DNA of 64,000 nucleotides. Origin: Pseudonocardiales bacterium (GTDB lineage: Bacteria; Actinomycetota; Actinomycetes; Mycobacteriales; Pseudonocardiaceae). Position 1 is the first letter of the stretch. Each line of letters begins with the position of its first letter. Under the pieces are notes generated by a model. That model saw only the letters and a program-made list of their open reading frames with translations. It searched no databases and was not told the origin of the DNA. Shown here one piece after another: positions 18,778-28,902 of the stretch. Location: assembly GCA_019241525.1 (NCBI GenBank), contig JAFAWY010000058.1, forward strand, positions 81,607-145,606, given 5' to 3'. A program made the translations under genes and the position numbers.

Positions 18778-19041
18778 TCACGCTTGATGAACTCCACGCC
18801 CCGGTGCGACCTCGATACCGGTCCGCGCTGCGACGGTCGCGTGTAGTTCGGCTTCGCGTTCCACCATGCCGGCGCGGACATCGGCGCCGAATGAGCCCAT
18901 TGCAGTCGCCAGTTCTCGCATTGCGTCACTGATGTTTTCCGCTGCGCCTGCCGGTGTCATGCGCCGGGCTTTGGCACTGGCCTTGCGGCTCGCCACTACT
19001 CCAGCGGCAATGCCCAGGCTGAACCAGAGTATTCGCTTCAA
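18778..19041 (-). CDS. DUF6167 family small membrane protein
   Basis: Protein of 87 residues with a short N-terminal membrane helix (MKRILWFSLGIAAGVVASRK) followed by a conserved RRMTPAGAAENISDAMRELATAMGSF helical segment, as in the small DUF6167 proteins found next to alaS and DUF948 genes in actinobacteria. Its start overlaps the DUF948 gene stop by 4 bp. The function is unknown. Confidence 0.8.
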   Translation of the reverse strand: MKRILWFSLGIAAGVVASRKASAKARRMTPAGAAENISDAMRELATAMGSFGADVRAGMVEREAELHATVAARTGIEVAPGRGVHQA

Positions 19042-19445
19042 CGCATATCCCCATCCCGGCGGCGCCCACTTGGCCGGCGGCCGGACGCCTTGTCCTTGCG
19101 CTTGCGGCGCCGCATTGCCTTGCTCACGCCATAGGATAGCGCCGCCACTCGGACCAGCGGCCCGCCGAGCGTGGCGGTAAACAGCGAGGTCAGCGCTGAG
19201 ACGTTGCCGCTGACAATCTGGGCGTTCGCCGTGATGCCGTCGAGCCGCTCCAGCTGGGTGTTGACGTGCGTGACCGTGGTGTTCGCCCCGGTGAACAGCG
19301 GATCGGCTTCCGCGCTGGCCTTGCGGATCGCCTGAGTCGCCTCATCCAAGGTACGGCCCAGCTTGATCAGGGGCACGGCGAGCAGCGCGACCAGGACAAC
19401 GAACGCGCCAGCAGCGATCAGCGCGGCGATTTGACCTGCCGACAC
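19038..19445 (-). CDS. DUF948 family membrane protein
   Basis: Protein of 135 residues: an N-terminal membrane helix (AALIAAGAFVVLVALLAVPLIKLG), a predicted amphipathic or coiled-coil segment (TLDEATQAIRKASAEADPLFTGANTTVTHVNTQLERL) and a basic C-terminal tail. DUF948 proteins are widespread in Gram-positives and have been linked to stress; the role is unresolved. It is coupled by a 4-bp overlap with the DUF6167 gene, upstream of alaS. Confidence 0.88.
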   Translation of the reverse strand: MSAGQIAALIAAGAFVVLVALLAVPLIKLGRTLDEATQAIRKASAEADPLFTGANTTVTHVNTQLERLDGITANAQIVSGNVSALTSLFTATLGGPLVRVAALSYGVSKAMRRRKRKDKASGRRPSGRRRDGDMR

Positions 19446-19504
19446 GGGTCCTCCTTGGCCGATGGCAGATGGGCGATCAGGCTACCGGGCTCGCTCACGC
19501 GCCG

Positions 19505-20746
19505 TCATGGTGGGCTGGCAGTGCTGGCGGGTGGGCAGACCAGTTGAGCGGGATGGGGATGGCTCAGAAAGTCATGATGAGAGATCTCCCAGCCATACGC
19601 ACCTGCCAGCGGAAACACCGCGAGATCACCGACACGCAGCCGATCGACCCAGATCTGCCGGGCGAGCACGTCACGCGGTGTACACAGCTCACCGGCGACG
19701 TCGATGCACAATCCGTGTACCTCGGGCCGGTCAAAGGGATAGCGCCACCGTTCGACCGGCAGCACGGCGAAGGGGTGGCTGTAACCCCAGGCAGCGGGCA
19801 GCCGGAAATGATGCGTTCCGCCGCGGAGTATCGCGAAGTGGCGGCCGTGGGTGCGTTTGAGGTCGATGATCTCAGCGGCGTACCAGCCGGCCTGGGCCAC
19901 CAGGAACCGGCCCAGCTCGAAGATCAACCGCACCCTGTCCGGAAGCCGGTTGATCGCCGCCTTCAGCGCCTGGGAAAACGTCGCCAGATCGAAACCGTCA
20001 CCGCCTGTGTAGGGCACCCCGATACCGCCCCCGACATCGATGACGTCCAGGTCGATCCGGTGCCTGGCCGCCTGCTGGGCGCACCAGGCCACGCTGTCGG
20101 TCACGAAGCGCGCATGCGCCTGGGCGTCGAGGTTGTTCGACACCGCATGCAGGTGAAAGCCGCGCAGCGTGACGGCAGGCAGCGCATGGCACAAGCCGAT
20201 CGCCTCCGGGAGCAGTCCCTCGTCGAGACCGAACTGGGTCGCGGCCCCGGCCATGCGCAGCTGCCCGGGCAAAGCGCTATGGCGCCGGTTCACCCGCAGC
20301 GCCACCGGTACGCGGACACCAAGCTGGGCGCCGATCAACCCTGCTCTGCGCAATTCATGCAGGCTTTCCACATTGATCAGGTCCACACCGGCTTGCAGCG
20401 CTCTGGCCAGCTGCGCATCGGTCTTGGCCGGGCCACCCAACGCCAGCCGCACCATGCCGGTGGCGACCGCCTTGTCGATCTCACCCAGCGACGCCACCTC
20501 GAACCCGTCGACCTGACCCGCCAGCGCGCCCAGCACCGCGGGATGACCGTTGGCCTTGACCGCGTAGTACAGCTCGCATCGCCTGGTCAACGCGCTGCGC
20601 ACCGCTTGGACCTGCACCAGCAACGTCTCCAGGTCGTAGACGTACGCGCACACTGGCTCACCGTTGTCCACCTGCCGTTGCAGAATGTCGCTCACCCGCT
20701 CCCACGCAGCCCCTCGGGGCTGCTGTGCCCGGACGGTCAACGGCAT
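19505..20746 (-). CDS. Type III PLP-dependent decarboxylase, siderophore biosynthesis
   Basis: Alanine-racemase-fold decarboxylase of 413 residues, related to diaminopimelate decarboxylase and to siderophore decarboxylases such as SbnH and PvsE. PLP Lys64 is in YYAVKANGHP, the phosphate-binding glycines in VIDVGGGIGVPYTGG, ELGRFLVAQAGWY corresponds to the EPGR motif, and the catalytic Cys is in AGELCTPRDVLA. The gene overlaps the upstream IucA/IucC gene by 10 bp. By analogy it would decarboxylate an amino acid-citrate intermediate or supply a diamine between the two NIS synthetase steps. The substrate cannot be read from sequence. Confidence 0.88.
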   Translation of the reverse strand: MPLTVRAQQPRGAAWERVSDILQRQVDNGEPVCAYVYDLETLLVQVQAVRSALTRRCELYYAVKANGHPAVLGALAGQVDGFEVASLGEIDKAVATGMVRLALGGPAKTDAQLARALQAGVDLINVESLHELRRAGLIGAQLGVRVPVALRVNRRHSALPGQLRMAGAATQFGLDEGLLPEAIGLCHALPAVTLRGFHLHAVSNNLDAQAHARFVTDSVAWCAQQAARHRIDLDVIDVGGGIGVPYTGGDGFDLATFSQALKAAINRLPDRVRLIFELGRFLVAQAGWYAAEIIDLKRTHGRHFAILRGGTHHFRLPAAWGYSHPFAVLPVERWRYPFDRPEVHGLCIDVAGELCTPRDVLARQIWVDRLRVGDLAVFPLAGAYGWEISHHDFLSHPHPAQLVCPPASTASPP

Positions 20747-22749
20747 GCCTCGTGGAGCGGGTTGCCCACCGGTACGTACTGGTCACCGCTTGCCGGGTCC
20801 AGCCGCATGCGGGCGAATGCCTTGACCGGCAGGGTGGGTCCGAACAGGGCGGCGCGGTCGGCGGCGACGTCCGCGCGCAACGCCGGGTCCGCCTCCAGAT
20901 CGGTGAGCAGCTGCGCCAACTTCGCGCGAACGCATCGCCATACCGGCCGTGGATCGACACCACAGCGCGTCACCAGGTGGGCGATGATCTCGCCGAGGTG
21001 GTTCGACAGCACGGTGTAGAGCACCTTGGCGCGCATCACCTCGACATCGTCGGTCACCGTCACCGCGCCGGGACGGGGATCCAGCGGTAGCCCGTGCCGG
21101 CGCAACCGCGGCGGGTAAATCCGCATGCCACCCCAGTCCCGTAACACCAAGCGCGTCGGCACAGCGTCGACGAAAGTGAAGATGCAGTTCTGCAGGTGGG
21201 CTTCCACCGCGATGCCATACTTCGTCATCAAGATCACAGCTACCGGAAGTAGCAGCGCGGCGTATTCCTGCGCGAAGCGCAGACCCGCCGTCTGGAGATT
21301 CCCTTCGCCGCGCGTCTGGCCGTACCGGGTGACCAGCTCGACCAGCACGGTGGAGTCAGTCACCGGTGCGCGGGCCGGCAGCGCGCAGCCGGGCACGGGA
21401 AGTTCCGCGGGCTGGAGGTATGCGGACAGATCGCGGCGAACTAGCGCGGACAGCGCGCGCGAACGGCGGTCGGGGTCTCCGTCCTGCGCCGCCGGCCGGT
21501 AACTGGCGCCGGCCAACTCGTCGAGCAGCACGATCCGATCGACCAGCGTGGGCTCGCGATCGATCACCTGCCGCAGCAGCCGGCTGTATACCGGACCGTT
21601 GTTCGTGGTGTGTGCCGAGATGGACCGACGGGTGGAACCGATCAGGGTGTCCAAAGCCGTCTTGACCAGCAGCCGCCGACCAGCGGGGGAACGTTCGGTG
21701 AGCAACGTCCGTAGGCTCGACGTCGGCACGCCTGCCAACCGGGCGGCGAGCACAGGGACCACCGTGCCGGTGGCGATCTCTTCCGCCAGCAGGGGGTAGA
21801 CGACCTTGACAAGCTGCCAGGGATGTACGGGCATGAACAGGTAGTCGGCAGGCTCGAGCTGATCCTTCTGGAAGTGGGCCCGCACCGCGGAGTCGAGTTT
21901 GGGATATTCGGCCCATAACAGCTGCCCCACATCGCGGCCTTGCTCGTCGGGAGCGGACTCGACGCGGTCCCTCCTGATCCCCACCAAGATCAGATCGGTC
22001 GACGTCTGGGATTCCAGGTCGTGGCGCAGTAAATCGGCAGGCAGCATCCCCAGCCGGCCTCGCCCGCACGGGTGCAGATTGTGACCCTCGGTATTGAGCC
22101 TTTCGAAGAACACCATCACGTCCTCGGGCGCTTCCCGGACAGCCAGGCGCTGGGCAAGGCTGACCGTGTCGGGTGCGTCCAACTCGGTGGCAGCCTGCCG
22201 CAGGGTCAGACGCTGTTCTTCAGAGCGGCTGTAGGCCAGCGCGAGGTTGGCCACGGTGTCGGCAAGCTCGGCGGTGAACGATCCCCATCCGCGTGCCGGC
22301 GCGTACTCGGCCAGGAATTCGACGAGGTCATCAGGCGACTGGATGTGGATGGTGTCGTCGGCCCGCACACCCAGTACTGGGTCGCCTGGTTTGATGTTGT
22401 GGAAGGCGTGTTGAGCGCGGATCGGGAAAGCCAGCGTCGCCGTGGCTCCGATCTCGCCGCCGAACTGGCGAACTAACCACGTTCCTGGATGGAAATCCCT
22501 GAGCAACGTCGCCAGTCCCGATTGCTCACCAGTGTCGAGACGGCGGCTGGCTGTGCGGATCTCACCGATATCCTCGCGCCACAGCGCCGCAAGCAGCCGG
22601 TGTAATACCACGGTCCGGGCTCTTGGTAACTGTTCGACAAATACGCTGGCGTAGCGCGGCGCGTTGGCTTGCAGGGCCCGGTGCATACGCAGCTCTTCCG
22701 GCGTGCGTAGCTGCACCCCGCCTGGGATGGCGTCCGGCAGGTGCTTCAT
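20737..22749 (-). CDS. IucA/IucC family NIS siderophore synthetase
   Basis: ATP-dependent NRPS-independent siderophore synthetase of 670 residues, which condenses a carboxylate such as citrate with an amine or alcohol through an adenylate. Signatures: TEGHNLHPCGRGRLGM, YLFMPVHPWQLVKV, KTALDTLIGSTRRSIS followed by TTNNGPVYSRLL, and the C-terminal GIAVEAHLQNCIFTF with LRDWGGMRI. The ATG at 22749 overlaps the upstream NIS gene stop by 4 bp; the longer frame into that gene is not needed. Together with the neighbouring NIS gene and the PLP decarboxylase it forms a staphyloferrin B- or vibrioferrin-like enzyme set. Confidence 0.93.
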   Translation of the reverse strand: MKHLPDAIPGGVQLRTPEELRMHRALQANAPRYASVFVEQLPRARTVVLHRLLAALWREDIGEIRTASRRLDTGEQSGLATLLRDFHPGTWLVRQFGGEIGATATLAFPIRAQHAFHNIKPGDPVLGVRADDTIHIQSPDDLVEFLAEYAPARGWGSFTAELADTVANLALAYSRSEEQRLTLRQAATELDAPDTVSLAQRLAVREAPEDVMVFFERLNTEGHNLHPCGRGRLGMLPADLLRHDLESQTSTDLILVGIRRDRVESAPDEQGRDVGQLLWAEYPKLDSAVRAHFQKDQLEPADYLFMPVHPWQLVKVVYPLLAEEIATGTVVPVLAARLAGVPTSSLRTLLTERSPAGRRLLVKTALDTLIGSTRRSISAHTTNNGPVYSRLLRQVIDREPTLVDRIVLLDELAGASYRPAAQDGDPDRRSRALSALVRRDLSAYLQPAELPVPGCALPARAPVTDSTVLVELVTRYGQTRGEGNLQTAGLRFAQEYAALLLPVAVILMTKYGIAVEAHLQNCIFTFVDAVPTRLVLRDWGGMRIYPPRLRRHGLPLDPRPGAVTVTDDVEVMRAKVLYTVLSNHLGEIIAHLVTRCGVDPRPVWRCVRAKLAQLLTDLEADPALRADVAADRAALFGPTLPVKAFARMRLDPASGDQYVPVGNPLHEACR

Positions 22750-24650
22750 CCGGTGGCCGCCAACGGGTTGGGCACGTCCACCCACTGGGGAACATGAGGA
22801 TCGGCCGACAGCTGGACCCGCAGCATGGACTTCGCCGGCAGCAGGGGGGCGAACAGCGCGGCTTCGTCCCGGTTGGCTTGCGCTGCGATAGCCGCATCGG
22901 AGCTGAGGTGCGCATAGACGGACCGGCAGCATCGGGCAACCAGCTGCCATGCCCGGCCGTGCTCGATCTGGGCCACCGTGGCGAGGGTGCCGACGAGTTG
23001 ACCGAAATTCGTTTCAAGCAGCGGAAAGAACAGCGCGGCGCGCAGCTCGTTTTCGTCATCGGTGCGCACCGCGCCGATCAATGCCGGAGGATGCTCGCCA
23101 GTGCGGGCCAGCCGAGCGGGGCTTACCCGGATGCTGCCGAAATCGCGGTAAAGCAGCCGGACCGGTAGGCCATGCCGTAAGACCACGACGGCGTTTTGCC
23201 CATGAGGTTCCAGTGCAATGCCCCACCGGGACAGCAACGTAAACAGCGGCGGCAGCGTGCAATCGCAGTAGCGGGCAAGGAACTGCATCGCCGGGTTGGC
23301 AACGGGCCTGCGACCGGCGCCGTGATGCGCAACGGCCAGTTCGTCCAGCGCGTCGGCAAGCACCGGCCGGCCGGTGAGCGGGGAGCGGGCGGCGAGCGCG
23401 GCGACCGGAAGCGCAACCTCGCCGTCGCGGGCATGTCGCTCCGGTGACTCCCGGATGATCGCCGCGAGGCTGGCCGCGGCCTCGGTCGGTTCTCCCGTGC
23501 CTGGCTGGTAGCCGCCGGTGGCGAGTTCGGCAAGGCTGACAAGCCGCCCATTGAAGCCACGCTCACGTTGGCAGATCCGCGCAAGCAGGGCTGACATGAT
23601 CGGGCCGTTGTGCACCGTTGGCGCTGACACCACGCGGGTCGCCGTGGTCAACCGGATATCGACTGAGGTCTTGATATGGGCACTTCGCCGGTCTGTCGCG
23701 GGCGCAAGCGTCCGTAGGGACAGTAGCGGCCGAGCCGGGATCCCTGCATGCGGGACAGCGATCACCTGCCCACGGGCCAGCGCGCTGGCGTAGCGGTCTG
23801 GTAGTGCCCGGCACAGCTGCCAGGGGTGTACCGGAAGAAATTCGTACTGGGCTGGATCCCGCCGCAGATCGCGGAGGTGGGCAGCGGCAGCGTCGAGGGC
23901 GTCGCGATGCCAGCGGCGTAGCTCGGCGGTCATCGTTCGGTGGGCGGATGGCGACCGGGTGAACGACGATCGGGCAATCGCAACGATCCTTACGGTGACG
24001 TCGTCTGCCCACTCCGGGCCGTAGGTGAACAGCTCCTGCATAGTCATCCCGCCGCGGAGCCGGGCGCATGGATGGAGCGGATGGCCGTCGACAACGGCCT
24101 GCTCAAACAGAGCAAGCGGGCTGAACGCCGGGCTCGCGGCGGCCTTGTCGGCCGCCCAGCGAAGTACGTTGTCCTCAAGGGTTGCAACCGGCGCCAGGCG
24201 TGCCTGACGCCGTGACTCACCCACGAGTGCAAGGGCGTGGTTGGCGACGCTTGCCTCCAACTCGGTAGCCAAGTGGCGCCATCGGTCGGTGGCCTTCTGG
24301 CTGTGCTGGGCCGCCAGTACCGATGTCAGCAGGGTGACCGGGTGATCGATCTGGTGCGGGGCTGGCGCATGCATGGTGACCGCCAGGCCAGCACAGTGCG
24401 CGGCGAAGGGGTCGGTGATGATCACCGGCGCGGTCAGCCGGGTACCGTCGCGCAGCAGGATCTGCGCGCGGCCGTTGCCGGCCAACGGGACGAGACCGTC
24501 GATGCGTTCCCGCGATAGCGCCACCCACAGCTTGCCCAACGCCACCGCCCGGGCTTGCCTCAGCGCCTCCGGGAAATCGGTCGCAAGTTGCGGGTAGGCG
24601 CTGCGCAGCGCCGCGAACGCGGCCTGTTCCGCCCCCGCGCCAGCGCCCAC
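22746..24650 (-). CDS. IucA/IucC family NIS siderophore synthetase
   Basis: Second NIS synthetase, 634 residues from the GTG at 24650, which has AGGA about 8 nt upstream. A GTG at 24776 would add 42 unconserved residues and overlap rarA by 71 bp. Signatures: DGHPLHPCARLRGGM, EFLPVHPWQLCRAL, KTSVDIRLTTATRVVSAPTVHNGPIMS and GIALEPHGQNAVVVL with LLYRDFGSIRV. It starts 55 bp after the rarA stop with no visible IdeR box, so it may read through from rarA. No siderophore exporter or receptor gene is adjacent, which leaves transport to other loci. Confidence 0.92.
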   Translation of the reverse strand: MGAGAGAEQAAFAALRSAYPQLATDFPEALRQARAVALGKLWVALSRERIDGLVPLAGNGRAQILLRDGTRLTAPVIITDPFAAHCAGLAVTMHAPAPHQIDHPVTLLTSVLAAQHSQKATDRWRHLATELEASVANHALALVGESRRQARLAPVATLEDNVLRWAADKAAASPAFSPLALFEQAVVDGHPLHPCARLRGGMTMQELFTYGPEWADDVTVRIVAIARSSFTRSPSAHRTMTAELRRWHRDALDAAAAHLRDLRRDPAQYEFLPVHPWQLCRALPDRYASALARGQVIAVPHAGIPARPLLSLRTLAPATDRRSAHIKTSVDIRLTTATRVVSAPTVHNGPIMSALLARICQRERGFNGRLVSLAELATGGYQPGTGEPTEAAASLAAIIRESPERHARDGEVALPVAALAARSPLTGRPVLADALDELAVAHHGAGRRPVANPAMQFLARYCDCTLPPLFTLLSRWGIALEPHGQNAVVVLRHGLPVRLLYRDFGSIRVSPARLARTGEHPPALIGAVRTDDENELRAALFFPLLETNFGQLVGTLATVAQIEHGRAWQLVARCCRSVYAHLSSDAAIAAQANRDEAALFAPLLPAKSMLRVQLSADPHVPQWVDVPNPLAATG

Positions 24651-24705
24651 GTCCCCATCCTGGCGTCTGCGGTGCGTGCTGGTCCACTGGTGCAGTAACA
24701 GCGCG

Positions 24706-26067
24706 TCAGTGCCCGCGGACGATGCGGCGCAGCTTGGGCAGTCGGCCGGCAATCGGCGCTTCCGCGCCGCGGTCACTGGGCTGGTAATAGTCGCGCCCTA
24801 CCAGCTCATCGGGCGGATACTGCTGGGCCAGCACGCCCTCCGGGGTCTCATGCGGGTAGCGGTAACCCTGCGCGTGCCCAAGCCGGGCGGAACCGGCGTA
24901 GTGCCCGTCACGAAGATGCGCCGGAACCGGACCGGTCGCGCCAGCCCGGACATCGGCCAGCGCCGCGTCGATTGCTGTGATCACTGCATTGGACTTGGGG
25001 GCGGTGGCCAGGTGCACGGTGGCTTGAGCCAGCACCAGGCGGCCTTCGGGCATCCCGATGAACTGCACCGCGTGGGCAGCGGCTACCGCGGTCTGCAACG
25101 CCGTCGGATCGGCCATCCCGATGTCCTCGCTGGCGTGCACCACCAACCGGCGAGCGATGAACCGGGGATCCTCACCGGCCTCCACCATCCGCGCCAGGTA
25201 GTGCAGCGCCGCGTCGACATCAGATCCACGGATCGCCTTGATGAATGCGCTGATCACGTCATAGTGCTGGTCCCCCGCCCGGTCGTAGCGCACCGCTGCT
25301 CGGTCGACGACAGACTCGACGCATGCCAGGTTCACCACCGAGCCGCCTGCGGAGGTAACCGCCTCGGCGGCAGCCTCCAGCGCGGTCAGTGCCCGCCGGG
25401 CATCCCCAGCCGCAAGCCGGACCAGGTGGTCCTCAGCGGTAGGTTCCAACGTGACGCACCCGCCAAGGCCGCGGCCATCGGCCAGCGCTCGCTTGATCAA
25501 TGTGCGCACGTCATCGTCAGACAGCGGGTGTAGCTGCAGCACCAGTGATCGAGACAGCAGCGGCGACACCACGGAAAAGAACGGGTTCTCCGTGGTGGCG
25601 GCGACGAGCAGGATGATCCGGTCTTCCACCGCACCGAGTAGCGCGTCCTGCTGCGTGCGGGAGAAGCGATGCACCTCGTCGATAAACAGCACGGTGGCGT
25701 TGCCGCCCTCACGACCTAGTCGGCGCCGGGCTGCGTCGATCACGGTGCGGACCTCTTTGACGCCAGCCGACAAAGCTGACAACGCCTCGAAGCGCCGGCC
25801 GGTCGCCTGCGAGACCAGCCGGGCCAGCGTGGTCTTTCCGGTGCCTGGTGGGCCGTACAGGATTACCGAGGCAGCTGCACCTCCCTCGACCAGCCGGCGC
25901 AGCGGGCTGCCCGATGCCAGCAGATGGTCCTGGCCGACGACTTCGTCGAGAGTGGCCGGCCGCATCCGGACCGCCAGCGGTGCCGAGGCGGCCAACCGCT
26001 GCTCGGCGACGTGTTCTGCCTGAGCAGCGAACAGCCCGTCGCTGAAGAGCGCTTGATCCTCGTCCAC
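24706..26067 (-). CDS. rarA: Replication-associated recombination protein A (RarA/MgsA)
   Basis: AAA+ ATPase of 453 residues related to clamp loaders, acting at stalled replication forks. Motifs: [25 protein letters not shown], Walker [15 protein letters not shown], Walker [11 protein letters not shown], sensor 1 [13 protein letters not shown], and [12 protein letters not shown]. The C-terminal MgsA region includes [28 protein letters not shown] and [21 protein letters not shown]. It is the counterpart of M. tuberculosis Rv2559c, but here it is followed by siderophore genes. Confidence 0.97.
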   Translation of the reverse strand: MDEDQALFSDGLFAAQAEHVAEQRLAASAPLAVRMRPATLDEVVGQDHLLASGSPLRRLVEGGAAASVILYGPPGTGKTTLARLVSQATGRRFEALSALSAGVKEVRTVIDAARRRLGREGGNATVLFIDEVHRFSRTQQDALLGAVEDRIILLVAATTENPFFSVVSPLLSRSLVLQLHPLSDDDVRTLIKRALADGRGLGGCVTLEPTAEDHLVRLAAGDARRALTALEAAAEAVTSAGGSVVNLACVESVVDRAAVRYDRAGDQHYDVISAFIKAIRGSDVDAALHYLARMVEAGEDPRFIARRLVVHASEDIGMADPTALQTAVAAAHAVQFIGMPEGRLVLAQATVHLATAPKSNAVITAIDAALADVRAGATGPVPAHLRDGHYAGSARLGHAQGYRYPHETPEGVLAQQYPPDELVGRDYYQPSDRGAEAPIAGRLPKLRRIVRGH

Positions 26068-26106
26068 ATTGCGACGGTACCGCCACGTACCGCCACAGCC
26101 GGCAGC

Positions 26107-27045
26107 TCAGCCGTCAACCAGCGGGCGGCGCAGATTGCCATTATCCCGCCTGGTGCGCAGCATCAAGACCAGGATTCCGGCGACTGTGATGCCGGCCAGA
26201 TTGACCAGCAGCTGCAGGGTCGACTCCAGCGCCGTTCGCCAGGCACCAGTACTCAAGGCAACTACCGCAAACGCCGCCGCGGGCACCGTGGTCACCGAAA
26301 TGAACACGCCGATGAGCACGGCCGAACGCGCGGAGGTGAGGCTGAGCATCCCGGCTGCGCCCGCAAGTAGCGCGAGGATCAGGGAGAACGGCCCCACCTG
26401 ATAGATGAAGTCAACCTGCTGGAGGGAGCTGATGACCGCCGTGTCGATCAACCCGACCCACTCACCCAGCAGTGTGCCGGCCGCCGCGATGAGCATCGCG
26501 AGCGGGAATCCCACGCCCAGTGCCAGTGCCGCCCTGCGGATGAGATCGCCACGGCGCAGCACGAGCCCCACCGCGAGCGCAGCCAGCGGCGCGAATTCCG
26601 GGCCGACAACCATGGCACCTACCACGGTGATCGGGGAGTCGGTGACCACGCCCACCACCGCGATGAGGCAGGCCAGGGTGAGGAAGGCCAGAAAGGTGAG
26701 AGTCAGCCGGGAATCGTCTCCGGTGCGTGCGATGAGTTCATCCCACACCACAGCGTCGGCGGGATCGCCAGGAGCGGCCAGCGCGGCAGCGTCGGCAGCG
26801 TCAGACAGCACCGTGTCCAACGACTCCAGCGTGATAGCGCCGACGTGGTCGATGCCGAGTTCACAGAGTTCGGCGAGTATCCCGTCGGCGGCCTCCCGGA
26901 CCACGTCGGCCTGTACTACGTCACCAGGTGGATCGACCGCAGCACCGCGCAAGACGGTCAGGTGAACCACGCCAGGATCTTTTCGTAGCGTGTCGAGCAC
27001 CGCGTCGGTCACCTCCACGGGGCAGGTGATACGCAGGTGCAGCAC
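26107..27045 (-). CDS. DUF389 family membrane protein
   Basis: Protein of 312 residues with a ferredoxin-like soluble N-terminal half (LHLRITCPVEVTDAVLDTLRKDPGVVHLTVLRGA) and six or so membrane helices. The DUF389 core is visible as LIAVVGVVTDSPITVVGAMVVGPEFAPLAALAVGL and SARSAVLIGVFISVTTVPAAAFAVVALSTG. Function unknown; a transport or envelope-stress role has been suggested for some family members. It begins with GTG, 3 bp after the aspS stop, so it is coupled to aspS. Confidence 0.88.
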   Translation of the reverse strand: MLHLRITCPVEVTDAVLDTLRKDPGVVHLTVLRGAAVDPPGDVVQADVVREAADGILAELCELGIDHVGAITLESLDTVLSDAADAAALAAPGDPADAVVWDELIARTGDDSRLTLTFLAFLTLACLIAVVGVVTDSPITVVGAMVVGPEFAPLAALAVGLVLRRGDLIRRAALALGVGFPLAMLIAAAGTLLGEWVGLIDTAVISSLQQVDFIYQVGPFSLILALLAGAAGMLSLTSARSAVLIGVFISVTTVPAAAFAVVALSTGAWRTALESTLQLLVNLAGITVAGILVLMLRTRRDNGNLRRPLVDG

Positions 27046-27048
27046 GTG

Positions 27049-28818
27049 TTACGCCTTCGAGGTAGGTTTCGCGTCCACCCCAGCCTCGGCACGCTGCTCG
27101 GGAGTGATCGGTGCCGGTGCGCCGGTGAGCGGATCCAGACCCCCACCTGACTTGGGGAAGGCGATGACGTCGCGCAGCGAGTCGGCATGGGCGAGCAGCA
27201 TGCATATCCGGTCCCACCCGAAGGCAATTCCACCGTGCGGTGGCGGCCCGTAACGGAACGCCTCTAGCAGGAACCCGAACTTCTCCCGGGCTTCCTCGTC
27301 GGAGATCCCCAGTACCCGGAATACTCGCTGCTGTACCTCGGGCTGGTGGATACGGATCGACCCGCCGCCGATCTCATTGCCGTTGCATACCAGATCGTAG
27401 GCGTAGGCCAACGCGGATCCGGGATCGGTTTCGAACCGGTCGATCCACTCTGGTGTGGGTGCGGTGAACGGGTGGTGCACGGCGGTCCAGCCGCTGTGGC
27501 CCATCGCGACATCGCCGCTACCCTCGACTGGCTCGAACAGCGGCGCGTCGACCACCCAGACAAACGACCAGGCCGACTCGTCGATCAGGTCGCACCGCCG
27601 GCCGATCTCCACCCGAGCTGCGGCGAGCAGAGCACGGGCCTGACGAGGATCGCCGGCGGCGAAGAACACACAGTCGCCGGGATTGGCCCCGACTGCCTTG
27701 GCCAGGCCTTCCCGCTCGTGTTCGGCGAGGTTGCGGGCCACCGGGCCGGTCAACTCACCTTCCGAGCCAATCAGTACGTATGCCAGGCCCTTGTGACCCC
27801 GCTGCTTGGCCCATTCCTGCCAGGCGTCGAGTTGCCGGCGCGACTGAGCTACGCCACCAGGCATCACAACCGCACCCACATAGGGCGCTTGGAAGACTCG
27901 GAACGGGGTGTCGATGAAATAGTCGGCGAGCTCGGTCAATTCGAGCCCGAAACGCAGGTCGGGCTTGTCAGTCCCGTAGCGCGCCATCGCGTCGGCGTAG
28001 GTCAACCGGTTGATCGGCAACTCGATCCGATGCCCAGCCAGCTCTAACCACAATGCGGCGATCACTTTCTCGCCGAGCGCGATCACGTCGTCTTGATCGA
28101 TGAAGCTCATTTCAATGTCGAGTTGGGTGAACTCGGGCTGCCGATCAGCGCGAAAATCCTCGTCCCGATAGCACCGAGCGATTTGGTAGTAACGTTCCGT
28201 GCCAGCGACCATGAGCAGTTGCTTGAACAGCTGGGGTGATTGCGGTAGCGCGTACCAGCAGCCGGGCTGCAGCCGCGCCGGGACCAAAAAGTCACGCGCA
28301 CCTTCAGGGGTGGACCGGGTCAGGGTCGGGGTCTCCACCTCGACGAAATGCTGTTGATGCAGCACGTCTCGAGCGATCCGGTTCGCCTCGCTGCGTAACC
28401 GCAACGCGGCGGCCTGGCGCGAGCGGCGTAGATCGAGATAGCGGTACCGCAGCCGCACCTCCTCCCCGACATCGAGATGCTCGTCGAGCGGGAACGGCAA
28501 CGGCGCCGATTCACTGAGCACCGTCAGTTCCTCGGCAGTGACCTCGATAGCCCCGGTGGGGATGTCCGGGTTCTCATTTCCTTCCGGACGCAGCGCTACC
28601 GTGCCGGTGACTCGGACACAGAACTCAGCGCGTAACCGGTGGGCACGCTGCGCCATGTCACCTTCGCGGAAGACCACCTGCGTCACTCCAGAGGAGTCCC
28701 GCAGGTCGATGAAAATCACGCCGCCGTGGTCGCGGCGCCGGGCGACCCAACCGGCGAGAGTGACGGTCTGCCCTGCATGCTCGGCACGCAGCGTGCCGGC
28801 AGGGTGCGTGCGCATCAC
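27049..28818 (-). CDS. aspS: Aspartyl-tRNA synthetase
   Basis: Class IIb synthetase of 589 residues. The anticodon-binding OB fold is at the N-terminus ([23 protein letters not shown]), then class II motif 2 ([21 protein letters not shown]), the bacterial GAD insertion in the middle, and motif 3 ([14 protein letters not shown]). Start: GTG at 28818, with GAGGAG 7 nt upstream; the next codon is ATG at 28815 and equally possible. Many actinobacterial AspRS also charge tRNA-Asn; whether this one does cannot be decided from sequence alone. Confidence 0.98.
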   Translation of the reverse strand: MMRTHPAGTLRAEHAGQTVTLAGWVARRRDHGGVIFIDLRDSSGVTQVVFREGDMAQRAHRLRAEFCVRVTGTVALRPEGNENPDIPTGAIEVTAEELTVLSESAPLPFPLDEHLDVGEEVRLRYRYLDLRRSRQAAALRLRSEANRIARDVLHQQHFVEVETPTLTRSTPEGARDFLVPARLQPGCWYALPQSPQLFKQLLMVAGTERYYQIARCYRDEDFRADRQPEFTQLDIEMSFIDQDDVIALGEKVIAALWLELAGHRIELPINRLTYADAMARYGTDKPDLRFGLELTELADYFIDTPFRVFQAPYVGAVVMPGGVAQSRRQLDAWQEWAKQRGHKGLAYVLIGSEGELTGPVARNLAEHEREGLAKAVGANPGDCVFFAAGDPRQARALLAAARVEIGRRCDLIDESAWSFVWVVDAPLFEPVEGSGDVAMGHSGWTAVHHPFTAPTPEWIDRFETDPGSALAYAYDLVCNGNEIGGGSIRIHQPEVQQRVFRVLGISDEEAREKFGFLLEAFRYGPPPHGGIAFGWDRICMLLAHADSLRDVIAFPKSGGGLDPLTGAPAPITPEQRAEAGVDAKPTSKA

Positions 28819-28902
28819 GGGATGGCTCCTCGATCATCGGCAACGGACTCCAACCTTGCTGAGGCTAGCCGCGCGGCCACCCTGCCGCCCGCGACGCCCC
28901 CT

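Noticed and set aside
24651..24776. Extended start of the first NIS synthetase
   Set aside because: It would overlap rarA by 71 bp and adds unconserved residues; the GTG at 24650 has a better ribosome site.
26405..26965. Ser/Thr-rich plus-strand open frame of 186 residues
   Set aside because: It is the antisense shadow of the DUF389 gene, with composition typical of opposite-strand frames in GC-rich DNA.
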